DNA of 64,000 nt from Galbibacter pacificus (GTDB lineage: Bacteria > Bacteroidota > Bacteroidia > Flavobacteriales > Flavobacteriaceae), in the NCBI RefSeq assembly GCF_029603155.1, contig NZ_JAPMUA010000001.1, positions 186,001 through 250,000 on the forward strand, written 5' to 3'. Below, piece by piece: positions 1-8,916 of this stretch. Below the pieces are notes generated by a model, which saw nothing but the letters and a program-made list of their open reading frames with translations, did no database searches and was not told the origin of the DNA. A program made the position numbers and the translations under genes. Position 1 is the stretch's first letter; every line of letters starts with the position of its first letter.

Positions 1-43
1 AATGTTTGATACATTGAAGAACAAAGGGGAAAAGAAAGAGTAA
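1..43 (+). CDS. C-terminal end of an upstream gene (partial)
   Basis: An open frame enters from the left edge and stops at TAA 41-43. The last residues read FDTLKNKGEKKE, a lysine- and glutamate-rich tail. A hairpin with a long T run follows within 30 bases, which supports a real gene end here. Too little is visible to name the product. Confidence 0.5.
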   Translation, partial: MFDTLKNKGEKKE

Positions 44-67
44 CTGTTTTTAAAATAGTATAAAATT

Positions 68-98
68 AAGGACTGCCTTTTGGTGGTCCTTTTTTTTT
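68..98 (+). terminator. Intrinsic terminator
   Basis: AAGGAC at 68-73 pairs with GTCCTT at 86-91 and is followed by a T run to about 98. It closes the gene ending at 43. Confidence 0.75.
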
Positions 99-200
99 GC
101 AATGGGAATTGCAGCGGGAGCTTTTGTAAAATTTGATATATGCCATTTGACAAAGCTACAAGCGTAAAGCCCGGGGTGCCGCAATAAAATTGCAATTGCC
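97..200 (+). ncRNA. Structured intergenic element, copy A
   Basis: The stretch has the two conserved cores seen in three other gaps of this window: AATTGCAGCGGGAG near 107-120 and AAGCGTAAAGCCCG near 160-173. Between them AGCTTTTGT (119-127) can pair with ACAAAGCT (150-157) with one bulged base. The flanks end in GCAAT- and ATTGC-like segments that can close an outer stem. It lies between a terminator and the cobalamin riboswitch, so it may be a separate transcript or a mobile-type repeat. Family identity is inferred by comparison with the copies at 43085, 49368 and 63415. Confidence 0.5.
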
Positions 201-313
201 ATAAACTAATAACAGAATTTCTTGTCAATGTCATAAAGGAATAGCGAAGACTATAAAAATATTGCGTAGTTTTACCGCTCAAAGATGTTCTTTACATAAT
301 AATCAATCAAATA

Positions 314-530
314 AAGGTTTGGCTTAACGCCAATTAATAGGGAATTGTGTGCAAATCACAAGCTGTCGCGCAACTGTAAGCTTTATGCTGCCCTGATACT
401 TATCGGGATTATCGGCATCCATTAAAAATGCTTTTGCATTTTTGGGCGTGTTGTTTATTTAAAACCACTGTCTTGGAAACAGGATGGGAAGGTAAAACAA
501 CATGAGAGCAAGCCAGGAGACCTGCCTGTA
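314..530 (+). promoter_or_regulatory. Cobalamin (AdoCbl) riboswitch
   Basis: The aptamer shows the conserved core CTGTCGCGCAACTGTAAG at about 363-380, the ACCACTG element near 463-470, GGGAAGG at 486-492 and the B12 box AGCCAGGAGACCTGCC at 511-526. A variable stem rich in GCATTTTTGGGCG-like sequence is inserted in the middle (about 415-450). It lies upstream of the cobalamin-independent methionine synthase metE. In this well-known arrangement, bound B12 switches off metE because the B12-dependent enzyme can take over. Confidence 0.95.
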
Positions 531-583
531 TTTTAATGATGATGTTTTCGCGATTTGAAGCAATAATCAAGCATTGATAGTAA

Positions 584-612
584 ACACCTTTTTTATAAGG
601 TGTATTTTGCTA
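584..612 (+). terminator. Possible expression-platform hairpin of the B12 riboswitch
   Basis: ACACCTT at 584-590 pairs with AAGGTGT at 597-603, followed by ATTTTGC. The T tract is short, so it could be a weak terminator or only part of the expression platform. It sits between the aptamer and the metE start at 697. Confidence 0.4.
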
Positions 613-696
613 TGGATGCATGTGTTTTTTAAATCGGGAAAAGTTTAGGTGTAAGGAAATATCTAGAATGTTTAACCGATTTTTAAAAACAAACAA

Positions 697-3012
697 ATGA
701 TTACACACAATTTAGGGTACCCGCGTATTGGTGCCAAAAGAGAATTGAAGCGAGCGTGTGAGCAGTATTGGTCTGGTAAAATAGACATTTCTGTATTGCT
801 TGAGGAAGGAAAACGCTTACGGAGAGAACACTGGTTACTTCAAAAAGAAAAAGGAATTGACCTTATCCCAACGAACGATTTTTCGTTTTACGACCAAGTC
901 TTGGATATGTCGTATACTTTAGGAGCTGTTCCTAAACGATTTTCGAATGTATTCCTTGAAGAAAGCCAGCCATTGGATTTATATTTTGCCATGGCAAGAG
1001 GATATCAAAAAAACGGTTTTGATATTACAGCCATGGAAATGACCAAATGGTTTGACACGAACTACCATTACATTGTTCCGGAATTTTATAAAGACCAACA
1101 GTTTAAACTGAATGCCATAAAGGTTGTAGACGAGCTTAAAGAGGCCAAAAGCTTAAATCTTGAGGCAAAACCCGTGTTAATTGGCCCCATAACCTATTTA
1201 TTGTTGGGGAAAGAAAAGGAAGAAGGGTTTAACCGTCTTGATTTGATAAACCGTTTGTTGCCCATATATGTAGAGTTGCTGAGTTTGTTGGAGGCTGAGG
1301 GAGCAGAATGGATTCAATTGGATGAACCGTTTTTAGTTACCAATCTTTCTGAAAAGGAAAAAGAGGTATATATTGAGGTTTACAATGCCCTTGCAAAGCG
1401 CTTTCCTACATTGAAGATTATGTTGGCTACTTATTTTGAAGGATTACACGAAAACACATCTTGGGTAGCCCAGTTGCCTGTGCATGCACTTCATGTAGAC
1501 TTGGTAAGAGGTAAAAAACAATTGAATGAATTATTGTCTGCAATACCAGAAAAGCTGCAATTGTCTTTAGGCTTGGTTGATGGGCGTAATATATGGAAGA
1601 ATAATTTTGAACAATCGTTGTCAATAATTGAAAAAGCAATAGGGACCATAGGAAGCGACCGCATTAGTATAGCTCCTTCTTGTTCTCTGTTGCACACACC
1701 TTTTGATTTGGATAACGAAACAGACGAAGCAACCTTGCCCTCGGAAGTGAAAAATTGGATGGCCTTTGCCAAACAGAAAATAGAAGAATTATCACTTCTT
1801 GCCGAATTGGCTCGGGAAAATCCTTCAGAAAAAGCTAAAAATGCCTTTGAAGCCAATAAGTTTGCAATGAAGAGCAAGTTAACGTCGCGGTTAATACATG
1901 ATAAAAAGGTAGAAAATGCCGTAAAAGAAATTACTATAGACCATGCAAAACGAAATAATCCGTTTAATATCCGCCAGGCATTACAACATGGAAGTTTAAA
2001 ATTGCCATTGTTTCCTACCACTACCATTGGCTCATTTCCGCAAACCAAAGAAGTACGTTTGCTACGTTCGCAACTTAAAAAAGGAGGCATAACCGCAAAT
2101 GCTTATGAGACAGCAATTAAGAGCGAGATACAAAAGGCAATTTCTTGGCAGGAGCAAATTGGCTTGGATGTATTGGTGCACGGCGAATTCGAGCGCAACG
2201 ATATGGTTGAGTATTTTGGCGAACAATTAAATGGTTTTGCTTTTACAAAGTTCGGTTGGGTGCAGAGCTATGGTTCCAGAGCCGTAAAACCCCCAATTAT
2301 TTATGGCGATGTAGACCGTATTGACCCCATGACCGTTGCGTGGACAGAATATGCGCAAACTTTAACCGACTTGCCGGTTAAAGGGATGCTTACAGGCCCG
2401 GTAACAATTTTACAATGGTCGTTTGTACGCAATGATCAATCAAGAGAAGAAACAACCAATCAAATAGCCTTGGCTATTCGAAAAGAAGTGCAAGATTTGG
2501 AGTTGGCCGGAATAAAAGTGATTCAGATTGACGAACCGGCTATTCGCGAAGGCCTGCCGTTGCGGAAAGAAGCTTGGAAGAATTATTTAGATTGGGCCAT
2601 TAGAGCATTTAGAATCAGTGCTTCGGCAGTAAACGATGAAACGCAGATACATACCCACATGTGCTATTCTGAATTTAATGATATTATTGAAAGCATAGCA
2701 GCTATGGATGCCGATGTAATTACCATTGAAACTTCCAGGTCACAGATGGAATTGCTGGATGCGTTTGTAGATTTTAAATATCCTAACGAAATCGGCCCTG
2801 GGGTATACGATATTCATTCGCCAAGAGTCCCTTCGGAAAAGGAAATGGAAGCATTGTTGGAAAAAGCTGCTTTGTTAATACCCATACGGAATTTATGGGT
2901 AAACCCCGATTGTGGCTTAAAGACAAGAGGCTGGAAAGAAACCGACAAAGCGTTGGTTAAAATGGTAAATGCCGCCAAAGCATTGCGTGAAAAATATCAA
3001 GTTGAAGCATAA
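697..3012 (+). CDS. metE: Cobalamin-independent methionine synthase
   Basis: 5-methyltetrahydropteroyltriglutamate-homocysteine methyltransferase transfers a methyl group to homocysteine in the last step of methionine synthesis, in the cytoplasm. The 771-residue length fits the two-barrel MetE family. The N-terminus (THNLGYPRIG) is typical. The zinc ligands of the C-terminal domain are visible as H654 and C656 (in HMC), E678 (in TIETSRS) and C739 (in NPDCGLK). The ATG is 166 bases after the B12 box, so control is probably by the cobalamin riboswitch alone, and a B12-dependent MetH is expected elsewhere. A strong hairpin at 3037-3070 ends the transcript. Confidence 0.97.
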   Translation: MITHNLGYPRIGAKRELKRACEQYWSGKIDISVLLEEGKRLRREHWLLQKEKGIDLIPTNDFSFYDQVLDMSYTLGAVPKRFSNVFLEESQPLDLYFAMARGYQKNGFDITAMEMTKWFDTNYHYIVPEFYKDQQFKLNAIKVVDELKEAKSLNLEAKPVLIGPITYLLLGKEKEEGFNRLDLINRLLPIYVELLSLLEAEGAEWIQLDEPFLVTNLSEKEKEVYIEVYNALAKRFPTLKIMLATYFEGLHENTSWVAQLPVHALHVDLVRGKKQLNELLSAIPEKLQLSLGLVDGRNIWKNNFEQSLSIIEKAIGTIGSDRISIAPSCSLLHTPFDLDNETDEATLPSEVKNWMAFAKQKIEELSLLAELARENPSEKAKNAFEANKFAMKSKLTSRLIHDKKVENAVKEITIDHAKRNNPFNIRQALQHGSLKLPLFPTTTIGSFPQTKEVRLLRSQLKKGGITANAYETAIKSEIQKAISWQEQIGLDVLVHGEFERNDMVEYFGEQLNGFAFTKFGWVQSYGSRAVKPPIIYGDVDRIDPMTVAWTEYAQTLTDLPVKGMLTGPVTILQWSFVRNDQSREETTNQIALAIRKEVQDLELAGIKVIQIDEPAIREGLPLRKEAWKNYLDWAIRAFRISASAVNDETQIHTHMCYSEFNDIIESIAAMDADVITIETSRSQMELLDAFVDFKYPNEIGPGVYDIHSPRVPSEKEMEALLEKAALLIPIRNLWVNPDCGLKTRGWKETDKALVKMVNAAKALREKYQVEA

Positions 3013-3036
3013 CTTTAATAAGATATGATCTTTATA

Positions 3037-3070
3037 AATATGAAGCCGTGCTCTTGCACGGCTTCATATT
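3037..3070. terminator. Bidirectional terminator between metE and the GNAT gene
   Basis: A perfect 15-bp stem (arms 3037-3051 and 3056-3070, loop TCTT) lies between two convergent genes. It is T-rich on its right side and A-rich on its left, so it can serve both strands. Confidence 0.85.
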
Positions 3071-3081
3071 CTTCTTATTTT

Positions 3082-3534
3082 TTAAAAGTGAAGCTTTAGT
3101 CCTTCATGTGAAGCTGTAAAGCCAAGTTTTTCATAGAAGCGTAGTGCCTCTGGCCTTTTTTTGTCTGTGGTAAGTTGGATTAGGTGTGCGCCTTTTTCTT
3201 TTGCTCTTTCTATGGCCCATAAAAAAGCTTTTTCCCCGAGCCCTTTGTTCCTGTGTGCTTTATGGATCCGTACCGCTTCTATTTGAGCCCGTATACCGCC
3301 TTTGTATGTTATGTATTGAATAAAACTTAATTGAAATGTACCCGTAATTTCCGAGGCTTCGTTTTCTATAACATAGAGTTCTTGATTGGGATCATTGTCA
3401 ATATTTGTAAAAGCTTTGTAATATTGTTCGGGGAGCGGAGTTTTGTAATTTTCGCGCAAGCTGCCGAGTTTATCATCAGCTAGCATTGCTACAATAGCAG
3501 GAACGTCGTTTTTAGAGGCAGATCGAATATTCAT
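3082..3534 (-). CDS. GNAT family N-acetyltransferase
   Basis: A single-domain acetyl-CoA-dependent acetyltransferase of 150 residues. Motif A with the R-x-x-G-x-G/A pyrophosphate loop is seen as RNKGLG at 95-100, and motif B as ALRFYEKLGF at 130-139. The acceptor substrate cannot be read from the sequence. The start codon is one base from the stop of the upstream DUF192 lipoprotein gene, so it is probably the last gene of the lgt operon. Confidence 0.88.
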   Translation of the reverse strand: MNIRSASKNDVPAIVAMLADDKLGSLRENYKTPLPEQYYKAFTNIDNDPNQELYVIENEASEITGTFQLSFIQYITYKGGIRAQIEAVRIHKAHRNKGLGEKAFLWAIERAKEKGAHLIQLTTDKKRPEALRFYEKLGFTASHEGLKLHF

Positions 3535-3535
3535 T

Positions 3536-4030
3536 TTATTTGGTTTCCTTGTAATTTATACGGTCTCCTTTTTCGATCTTTAATTCGTCAGTCATTCCTC
3601 CGTTTAATTCCAAAACATATTTAGCGGGAAAGTTGGAAGGTAAAGACGCCTCATTCATGGGATGTGCATTCTTCACAAGGCTCACTATTTTTTTATCGGC
3701 ATCAATATAAATTATGTCCAACGGGATTTCGGTATTCTTCATATAGAAGTACCGAGGCTCTTCATCTTCAAAAATAAAAAGCATTCCACGGTCTTTTTTC
3801 ATGGAAGGGCGGTACATAAGCCCGGTTTGCCGTTCGTATTCATTATCGGCAATTTCAATGTCTATTTTTTTTACGGAAAGCGAATCACCTTTGTAAATAC
3901 TCAATTCGCCCTCTTTTTTAAAGGAAACAGTTTCTGTTTTCACTTCTTTTTTGGTGTTGGATTCACAACTAATAAGCGTTAAGCATAAAAAAATGAGTAC
4001 TAATAAAACCCTGAATAAAAAATTAATCAT
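3536..4030 (-). CDS. DUF192 domain lipoprotein
   Basis: A 164-residue exported lipoprotein. Residues 1-22 form a lipoprotein signal ending in the lipobox LISC with C22 as the lipidated residue. Residues 52-160 are a DUF192 domain, with the family features ERQTGLMYR (66-74), MLFIF, YFYMKNTEIPLDIIYID and the C-terminal LELNGG. The molecular role of DUF192 is not established. The start overlaps the stop of lgt by 4 bases (ATGA), so the two are translationally coupled and the enzyme that lipidates proteins is made together with one of its likely substrates. Confidence 0.88.
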   Translation of the reverse strand: MINFLFRVLLVLIFLCLTLISCESNTKKEVKTETVSFKKEGELSIYKGDSLSVKKIDIEIADNEYERQTGLMYRPSMKKDRGMLFIFEDEEPRYFYMKNTEIPLDIIYIDADKKIVSLVKNAHPMNEASLPSNFPAKYVLELNGGMTDELKIEKGDRINYKETK

Positions 4031-4851
4031 GATTTGCTTTTTGAAGGTTTAAACATGAAAAAGAAGCCTGCAATAATGAAAGGGATGCTAAGCCATTGAC
4101 CGGTGGAAAGCAAACCGAGTTCGTTTTCAAATCCGCCTTGCGATTTTTTATAAAACTCAGCAATAAACCGCACGGTCCATAAAAGAACCAAGAACAGTCC
4201 GAAAATATAACCGAGTTTCTCCTTTTTGTTGGTTTTCCAATAAGTGTACCAAAGTATAGCAAAAACAATTATATACCCAAAAGCCTCATAAAGCTGGGCC
4301 GGGTGCCGTGGAAAAGTCTCGCCAAGTTGCTTAAAGATAATTCCATAATCGCTATTGGTAGGTTTTCCTACAATTTCAGAATTGAAAAAATTTCCCAACC
4401 GCACAAAAACGCCACCAATTGTTACCGGAATAACAATGCGGTCCAGAATCCATAAAATGGGCTTTTTTATAACCCTTTTGCTGTAAAGATACATGGCAAT
4501 AATAATACCAATGGCTGCACCATGGCTTGCAAGTCCCCTAAAGCCGGTAAATTTAAATTCTGGATTAAATTGTACGGGAAGAATAATGCTCAATGGGTCT
4601 TTGACGAACATTTCGGGTTCGTAAAACAAAAAATGTCCTAATCGGGCGCCTATCAATGTTGCCAAAACGGTATATATAAAAAGAGAGTCCAGTGCTTCTT
4701 CAGGTTGCCCTTCGTTTTTATAAATTCTTTTCATCAAGAACCAACCCAATGAAAAGGCAATAACAAACATTAAACTATAATAGCGAAGCTGAAAAAAACC
4801 TAAGTCTAATAGAACCCCGTTTGGGTCCCAGGTAATACTTATAAAGTGCAT
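4027..4851 (-). CDS. lgt: Prolipoprotein diacylglyceryl transferase
   Basis: An inner-membrane enzyme that moves diacylglycerol from phosphatidylglycerol to the lipobox cysteine of prolipoproteins, the first step of lipoprotein maturation. At 274 residues it has the family length and about seven hydrophobic segments. The Lgt landmarks are GARLGHFLFY (69-77), the essential His in RGLASHGAAIG (H110), VRLGNFFNSEIVG with R151, N154 and E159, and HPAQLYEA (183-190). It is the first gene of an apparent operon with the DUF192 lipoprotein and the GNAT gene. A -7 box lies 38 bases upstream (4890-4897). Confidence 0.96.
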   Translation of the reverse strand: MHFISITWDPNGVLLDLGFFQLRYYSLMFVIAFSLGWFLMKRIYKNEGQPEEALDSLFIYTVLATLIGARLGHFLFYEPEMFVKDPLSIILPVQFNPEFKFTGFRGLASHGAAIGIIIAMYLYSKRVIKKPILWILDRIVIPVTIGGVFVRLGNFFNSEIVGKPTNSDYGIIFKQLGETFPRHPAQLYEAFGYIIVFAILWYTYWKTNKKEKLGYIFGLFLVLLWTVRFIAEFYKKSQGGFENELGLLSTGQWLSIPFIIAGFFFMFKPSKSKS

Positions 4852-4889
4852 TATCTATATATATTTTGGGTAAATATAGTTATAAACTT

Positions 4890-4897
4890 CAAAGTTA
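4890..4897 (-). promoter_or_regulatory. Putative -7 box of the lgt operon
   Basis: On the minus strand the sequence reads TAACTTTG, matching the Bacteroidota consensus TAnnTTTG, 38 bases before the lgt ATG. Confidence 0.5.
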
Positions 4898-4984
4898 TAA
4901 AGTTCGGGGTTGGGTATTTGTATAATACCTATTGTAAAATTCTGTTAACCATGACTGCTTACTATATATTTACCCCGCACAGCA

Positions 4985-6463
4985 TTACCTGTTCTTTATA
5001 AGTTCCCGCAAAAAAAGAAAACACATAATGGGTATAAAAATGGCAAAGGGCAACGAGGTTATAATAAGTATTTTTTGCAATGCAATAAGCATGTCTATGT
5101 CTGGGCGGGCATTTCCAAGCATAAGCATGGCAATGCAAAATACGGTAACTATAATTCCCCATAGTAAACGATGTGCTTTTTTAGGGGTTGTTTTTCCTTT
5201 GTCGGTAAACATGCTCAAAACAAAAATGGCCGAATCTATGGAGGTAAGTAAAAAACCGGCAAGCAGTAGAACCACGACCATATTGATAAAGAAATGATAG
5301 GGAAACTCGCTAAAAAATACAAAAACCGATGTAAAAACATTTCCGAACTCGTTATTGTAACTGCCCCAATTTTCAATAATCCTAAAAGCATGGTCGCCAA
5401 AGCTGCTAAACCATAAAAAAGTTCCCAACGAGGGGATAACCATTACCCCCAATAACATTTCCCTTATAGTGCGTCCCTTGGAGATACGTGCAATAAACAC
5501 TCCTGTAAACGGTGCCCAAGCCAACCAAAAAGCCCAATAATAATAAGTCCAATCGGTTAAAAACGCTTTCCCTGGGTTGTAATTGCCCAAGGCTAGACTT
5601 AAGGGGATAAAATCTACGATGTAATGATATAAAGCATTAAAAAAAAGCTTTAAAACCGATATAAAATTGCTATTCAGCAAAACAAAAAGCAAAAGTAAAA
5701 AAGTAATAAGAATGTTTACCTTCGAAATATTTTTAATGCCTTTATTGATTCCCTTCCATGCCGAAAAAGAAGCCAATAAACAAATAATGACCGTTATACC
5801 TATGGTGTGGTTAATTGTAAATTGATAATCGCTTAAATGGTTAAGCCCACCGTTAATTTGTGTTGTGCCAAGGTCTATGGCACCTACAAGTCCGAAAACA
5901 GTAGTAATAATAACCAGAATATCAATAGTATTCAATACCCATTGGTTGTGCACACTTCCTGCAACAGAGGCGCTTATGAGTCCTTTTTTTTGTTCAGAAA
6001 ACAAATAATAACCAATAATCAAGGCAAAGAGCCCATAAAAAGCCCAGGCAGTAAGCCCCCATTGATAAAAAGTATATTCCAGCGCAAGGGTATTGTTTGG
6101 AGTTCCCGTCTGCAAAGGTGGATTTACAAACATAAAAACGGGTTCTTGTACGGCCCGCAACAAAATACCGGCTCCCATGCCGGCACTATAAAGCATGGCA
6201 ATCCAGGACCATCTGGAATGTTCGGGAGTATCTTTTGGGGTACCCAGTTTGACCTTCCCCAAGGGAGAAATTGCTATGCAGAGTAAAAAAAGCACACTAA
6301 AAAAGCCCAAAACCAAATAAAAGTTTCCAAACCAGTCCCTCACCCATAAAGACCAGTTTTCTATATAATTATATACCCCTTGCGGGTCCATAAATGCAAA
6401 AACAGCAAATAAGGCAAAGAAGCAAATGGGTATGGCAAGCAAGTAAAATTTTTTAAAATGCAA
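4985..6463 (-). CDS. BCCT family (betaine/carnitine/choline) transporter
   Basis: A 492-residue inner-membrane carrier with about twelve hydrophobic segments. The BCCT signature regions are clear: the glycine-rich stretch GMGAGI (95-100) followed by QEP, the helix with LGTTQINGGL, and the aromatic helix WAFWLAWAPFTGVFIARISKG followed by TIRE. Substrates of this family are quaternary ammonium compounds such as glycine betaine, used for osmoprotection. The exact substrate and coupling ion cannot be fixed from the sequence. It lacks a long C-terminal osmosensing tail. It is transcribed divergently from argS. Confidence 0.92.
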   Translation of the reverse strand: MHFKKFYLLAIPICFFALFAVFAFMDPQGVYNYIENWSLWVRDWFGNFYLVLGFFSVLFLLCIAISPLGKVKLGTPKDTPEHSRWSWIAMLYSAGMGAGILLRAVQEPVFMFVNPPLQTGTPNNTLALEYTFYQWGLTAWAFYGLFALIIGYYLFSEQKKGLISASVAGSVHNQWVLNTIDILVIITTVFGLVGAIDLGTTQINGGLNHLSDYQFTINHTIGITVIICLLASFSAWKGINKGIKNISKVNILITFLLLLFVLLNSNFISVLKLFFNALYHYIVDFIPLSLALGNYNPGKAFLTDWTYYYWAFWLAWAPFTGVFIARISKGRTIREMLLGVMVIPSLGTFLWFSSFGDHAFRIIENWGSYNNEFGNVFTSVFVFFSEFPYHFFINMVVVLLLAGFLLTSIDSAIFVLSMFTDKGKTTPKKAHRLLWGIIVTVFCIAMLMLGNARPDIDMLIALQKILIITSLPFAIFIPIMCFLFLRELIKNR

Positions 6464-6566
6464 AAGACAGATTAAATTAAGTGCAACGGAAAGATATAAA
6501 AGTTTTATTAAAATGCAGGTGCTTTATTTTATTATATGGATATCTGGAAAACAGGCCATAAATGGT

Positions 6567-6574
6567 TATCTTTG
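6567..6574 (+). promoter_or_regulatory. Putative argS promoter, -7 box TATCTTTG
   Basis: A full match to TAnnTTTG followed by GCA. It is 106 bases before the argS start, so a leader of about 100 bases is expected; that leader contains the hairpin at 6601-6637. Confidence 0.6.
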
Positions 6575-6600
6575 CACCCAAATTTTTAAAGCTATAAAGA

Positions 6601-6637
6601 AAGGGCAATGTGCTTATGCCTGTGCCCTTCTTTTTTT
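6601..6637 (+). terminator. Terminator-like hairpin in the argS leader
   Basis: AAGGGCA (6601-6607) pairs with TGCCCTT (6623-6629), followed by CTTTTTTT. It lies downstream of the likely argS promoter and upstream of the argS start, in the position of an attenuator. No T-box or leader peptide is recognisable. Confidence 0.5.
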
Positions 6638-6680
6638 CCGGACGGTTTTATAATCAATAAAATACTAAAAATTTAAGCGC

Positions 6681-8462
6681 GTGAATATTCAAGATATTAT
6701 AGTTGCCAAGGTTGAAGAAGCTATAAAGTCGATTTATAATAAGGAAATTGAAACTGTGGAATTACAAGCTACCCGCAAGGAGTTTGAAGGCGATATTACA
6801 GTGGTAATCTTCCCTATGTTGCGTACCATTAAAGGAAACCCGCAGCATATAGGGGAAGAAATAGGAGCCTATTTGGTGGCCAATGTAGCCGAAATAGCAA
6901 AATTTAACGTGGTAAAAGGCTTTTTAAATCTTGTAATTTCTGATGCTTTTTTTGTAGATTTTTTCAATTCCATCAAAAAAGAAAAACATTACGGATACCA
7001 AAGCCCCGCTCCGGGAAGCAAGGCCGTAATGGTTGAGTATTCTTCGCCCAATACAAATAAACCACTCCACTTGGGGCATATTAGAAATAATTTATTGGGG
7101 TATTCTGTAGCCGAAATTTTACAAGCCTCCGGGAGAAAAGTATATAAAACACAAATTATCAACGATCGTGGCATTCATATTTGCAAGTCCATGTTGGCTT
7201 GGCAAAAGTTTGGGAACGGAGAGACACCACAGTCCACTGGATTAAAGGGCGATAAACTGGTTGGTAATTATTATGTAGCTTTCGACAAGGCCTACAAGGC
7301 CCAAATTGAAGAAATGATAGCCAATGGCATCGATAAAAAAGTAGCCGAAAAAGAAGCGCCGTTACTTTTGGAAGCACAGGAAATGCTACGCAAGTGGGAA
7401 GCCGGCAACCAAGAAGTGGTAAATTTATGGAAAACCATGAACGGCTGGGTTTATGAGGGCTTTAATGAAACCTATAAAAACCTGGGCGTAGATTTCGACC
7501 AGTTGTATTACGAGAGCGACACCTATTTATTAGGGAAAGATGTGGTAGCCGATGGTTTGCAAAGAGGGGTGTTCTTTAAAAAGGAAGACGGCTCTGTTTG
7601 GATAGACCTTACCGATGAAGACCTTGACGAAAAAATTGTGCTCCGTGCAGATGGAACCGCCGTTTACATGACGCAAGACATAGGCACGGCCATACAGCGT
7701 ATAAAAGATTATCCCGATGTTGGCGGACTTGTTTATACCGTAGGAAACGAGCAGGATTATCATTTTAAAGTATTGTTCCTCATTCTAAAAAAACTTGGGT
7801 TCGATTGGGCAGATAACCTTTACCACCTAAGTTATGGAATGGTCGATCTGCCTAGCGGAAAAATGAAAAGCCGCGAAGGAACCGTGGTTGATGCCGACGA
7901 TTTGATAATTGAAATGAGCCGGACTGCCGAGGAAATCTCATCAGAATTGGGTAAACTGGATGGTTTTTCAAATAAAGGAAGGCAACAGTTGTACAAAACA
8001 ATCGGGTTGGGGGCATTAAAATATTACATACTTAAGGTAGACCCTAAAAAACGTATCTTGTTCGACCCGAAAGAATCCATAGACTTTCAGGGGAATACGG
8101 GCCCGTTTATACAATATACCTATGCCCGGATACAATCTATTTTAAGGAAAGCCGACTTTGATTATGCCCAGCCTATTGACAATAATTACCATTTGCATGA
8201 AAAAGAGCGGGAGCTTATAAAACAGCTTCAATTATTCCCTGAAGTTATACAAAACGCCGCATCCAACTTTAGTCCGGCGCTAATTGCTAATTACGTATAC
8301 GATTTGGTCAAGGAGTTTAATTCATTTTATCAAAATGTTTCCATTTTGGGGGCCGAAAACACTTCAGAAAAAATAACCAGGGTACAACTGTCCAAAAAAG
8401 TAAGTGAAATTATAGCCGATGCTTTAAGTCTATTGGGGATTACCGTTCCAGAGCGTATGTAA
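6681..8462 (+). CDS. argS: Arginyl-tRNA synthetase
   Basis: This class I aminoacyl-tRNA synthetase charges tRNA-Arg in the cytoplasm; it is 593 residues long. An N-terminal Arg-tRNA synthetase additional domain (about 1-100) precedes the catalytic core. The HIGH motif is HLGH at 130-133 and the KMSKS-like loop is KMKSR at 394-398, the usual ArgRS variant. The C-terminal anticodon-binding domain ends in LGITVPERM. The start is GTG at 6681; the N-terminus MNIQDIIVAKVEEAI fits the family. The cognate tRNA-Arg(CCT) is at 42920 in this window. Confidence 0.96.
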   Translation: MNIQDIIVAKVEEAIKSIYNKEIETVELQATRKEFEGDITVVIFPMLRTIKGNPQHIGEEIGAYLVANVAEIAKFNVVKGFLNLVISDAFFVDFFNSIKKEKHYGYQSPAPGSKAVMVEYSSPNTNKPLHLGHIRNNLLGYSVAEILQASGRKVYKTQIINDRGIHICKSMLAWQKFGNGETPQSTGLKGDKLVGNYYVAFDKAYKAQIEEMIANGIDKKVAEKEAPLLLEAQEMLRKWEAGNQEVVNLWKTMNGWVYEGFNETYKNLGVDFDQLYYESDTYLLGKDVVADGLQRGVFFKKEDGSVWIDLTDEDLDEKIVLRADGTAVYMTQDIGTAIQRIKDYPDVGGLVYTVGNEQDYHFKVLFLILKKLGFDWADNLYHLSYGMVDLPSGKMKSREGTVVDADDLIIEMSRTAEEISSELGKLDGFSNKGRQQLYKTIGLGALKYYILKVDPKKRILFDPKESIDFQGNTGPFIQYTYARIQSILRKADFDYAQPIDNNYHLHEKERELIKQLQLFPEVIQNAASNFSPALIANYVYDLVKEFNSFYQNVSILGAENTSEKITRVQLSKKVSEIIADALSLLGITVPERM

Positions 8463-8471
8463 TTTCGTGTT

Positions 8472-8521
8472 GTTACGCTGTTATGTTGCTATATTGTTGA
8501 GAGTTGAGAGTCCAGAGGTTC
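8472..8521 (-). repeat. Dispersed repeat, copy 1 (inverted relative to 18335-18377)
   Basis: About 45 bases beginning GTTACGCTGTTATGTTGCTA and ending TCCAGAGGTTC are the reverse complement, with a few changes, of the segment after ffh at 18335-18377. This copy carries an extra 7-base duplication of GTTGAGA. Both copies sit just after the stop codon of a housekeeping gene. Confidence 0.7.
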
Positions 8522-8622
8522 AAAGTTGCAAAGGTTCAAGGTTTAATAACTTATCCCTAATCACTTTTCCCTTATCCCTAACCCTTAATAACCATTAACA
8601 AATAACTATGAAGCTATCAAAA

Positions 8623-8769
8623 CCTCATAGTATAGAAAGTGTCTACCGAAGTATTTTTTACAAATAGTTAAGTATTATGAATATGTGAGAAAGTACTTAC
8701 TTCAATGACCAAAGTAGCGCGTGAAAAGACCAAAGTACGACGTGAATGCATCAAAATAGCATATAATAT
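8623..8769. repeat. Degenerate array with a 21-bp period
   Basis: About seven units of 21 bases carry an AAAGTA-like hexamer at the same phase (near 8627, 8648, 8669, 8690, 8711, 8732 and a final AAAATA at 8753). The best units are 8707-8727 and 8728-8748, which share GACCAAAGTA and CGTGAA. In the plus frame, stop codons recur with nearly the same period, so it is not coding on that strand. Confidence 0.5.
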
Positions 8770-8882
8770 AGCAAAGCATCATTTCAATGTATTATGCAGG
8801 GCATCGGTTTAAGGAAGTAGGTATCCCGTATGCCCATGAAGGATTTGGCGTATAAAGGCTTTAAGTGCCATGGTAGCATAGA

Positions 8883-8916
8883 AAACCCCTAAAATGGCTT
8901 AATTTTTAGGGGTTTC
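8883..8916. terminator. Intrinsic terminator, likely for the minus-strand DUF6686 gene
   Basis: AAACCCCTAAAA pairs with TTTTAGGGGTTT across a short loop. A T run follows on the plus strand and A-rich sequence precedes it, so it could act in both directions. It lies 55 bases beyond the stop of the gene at 8971. Confidence 0.7.
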
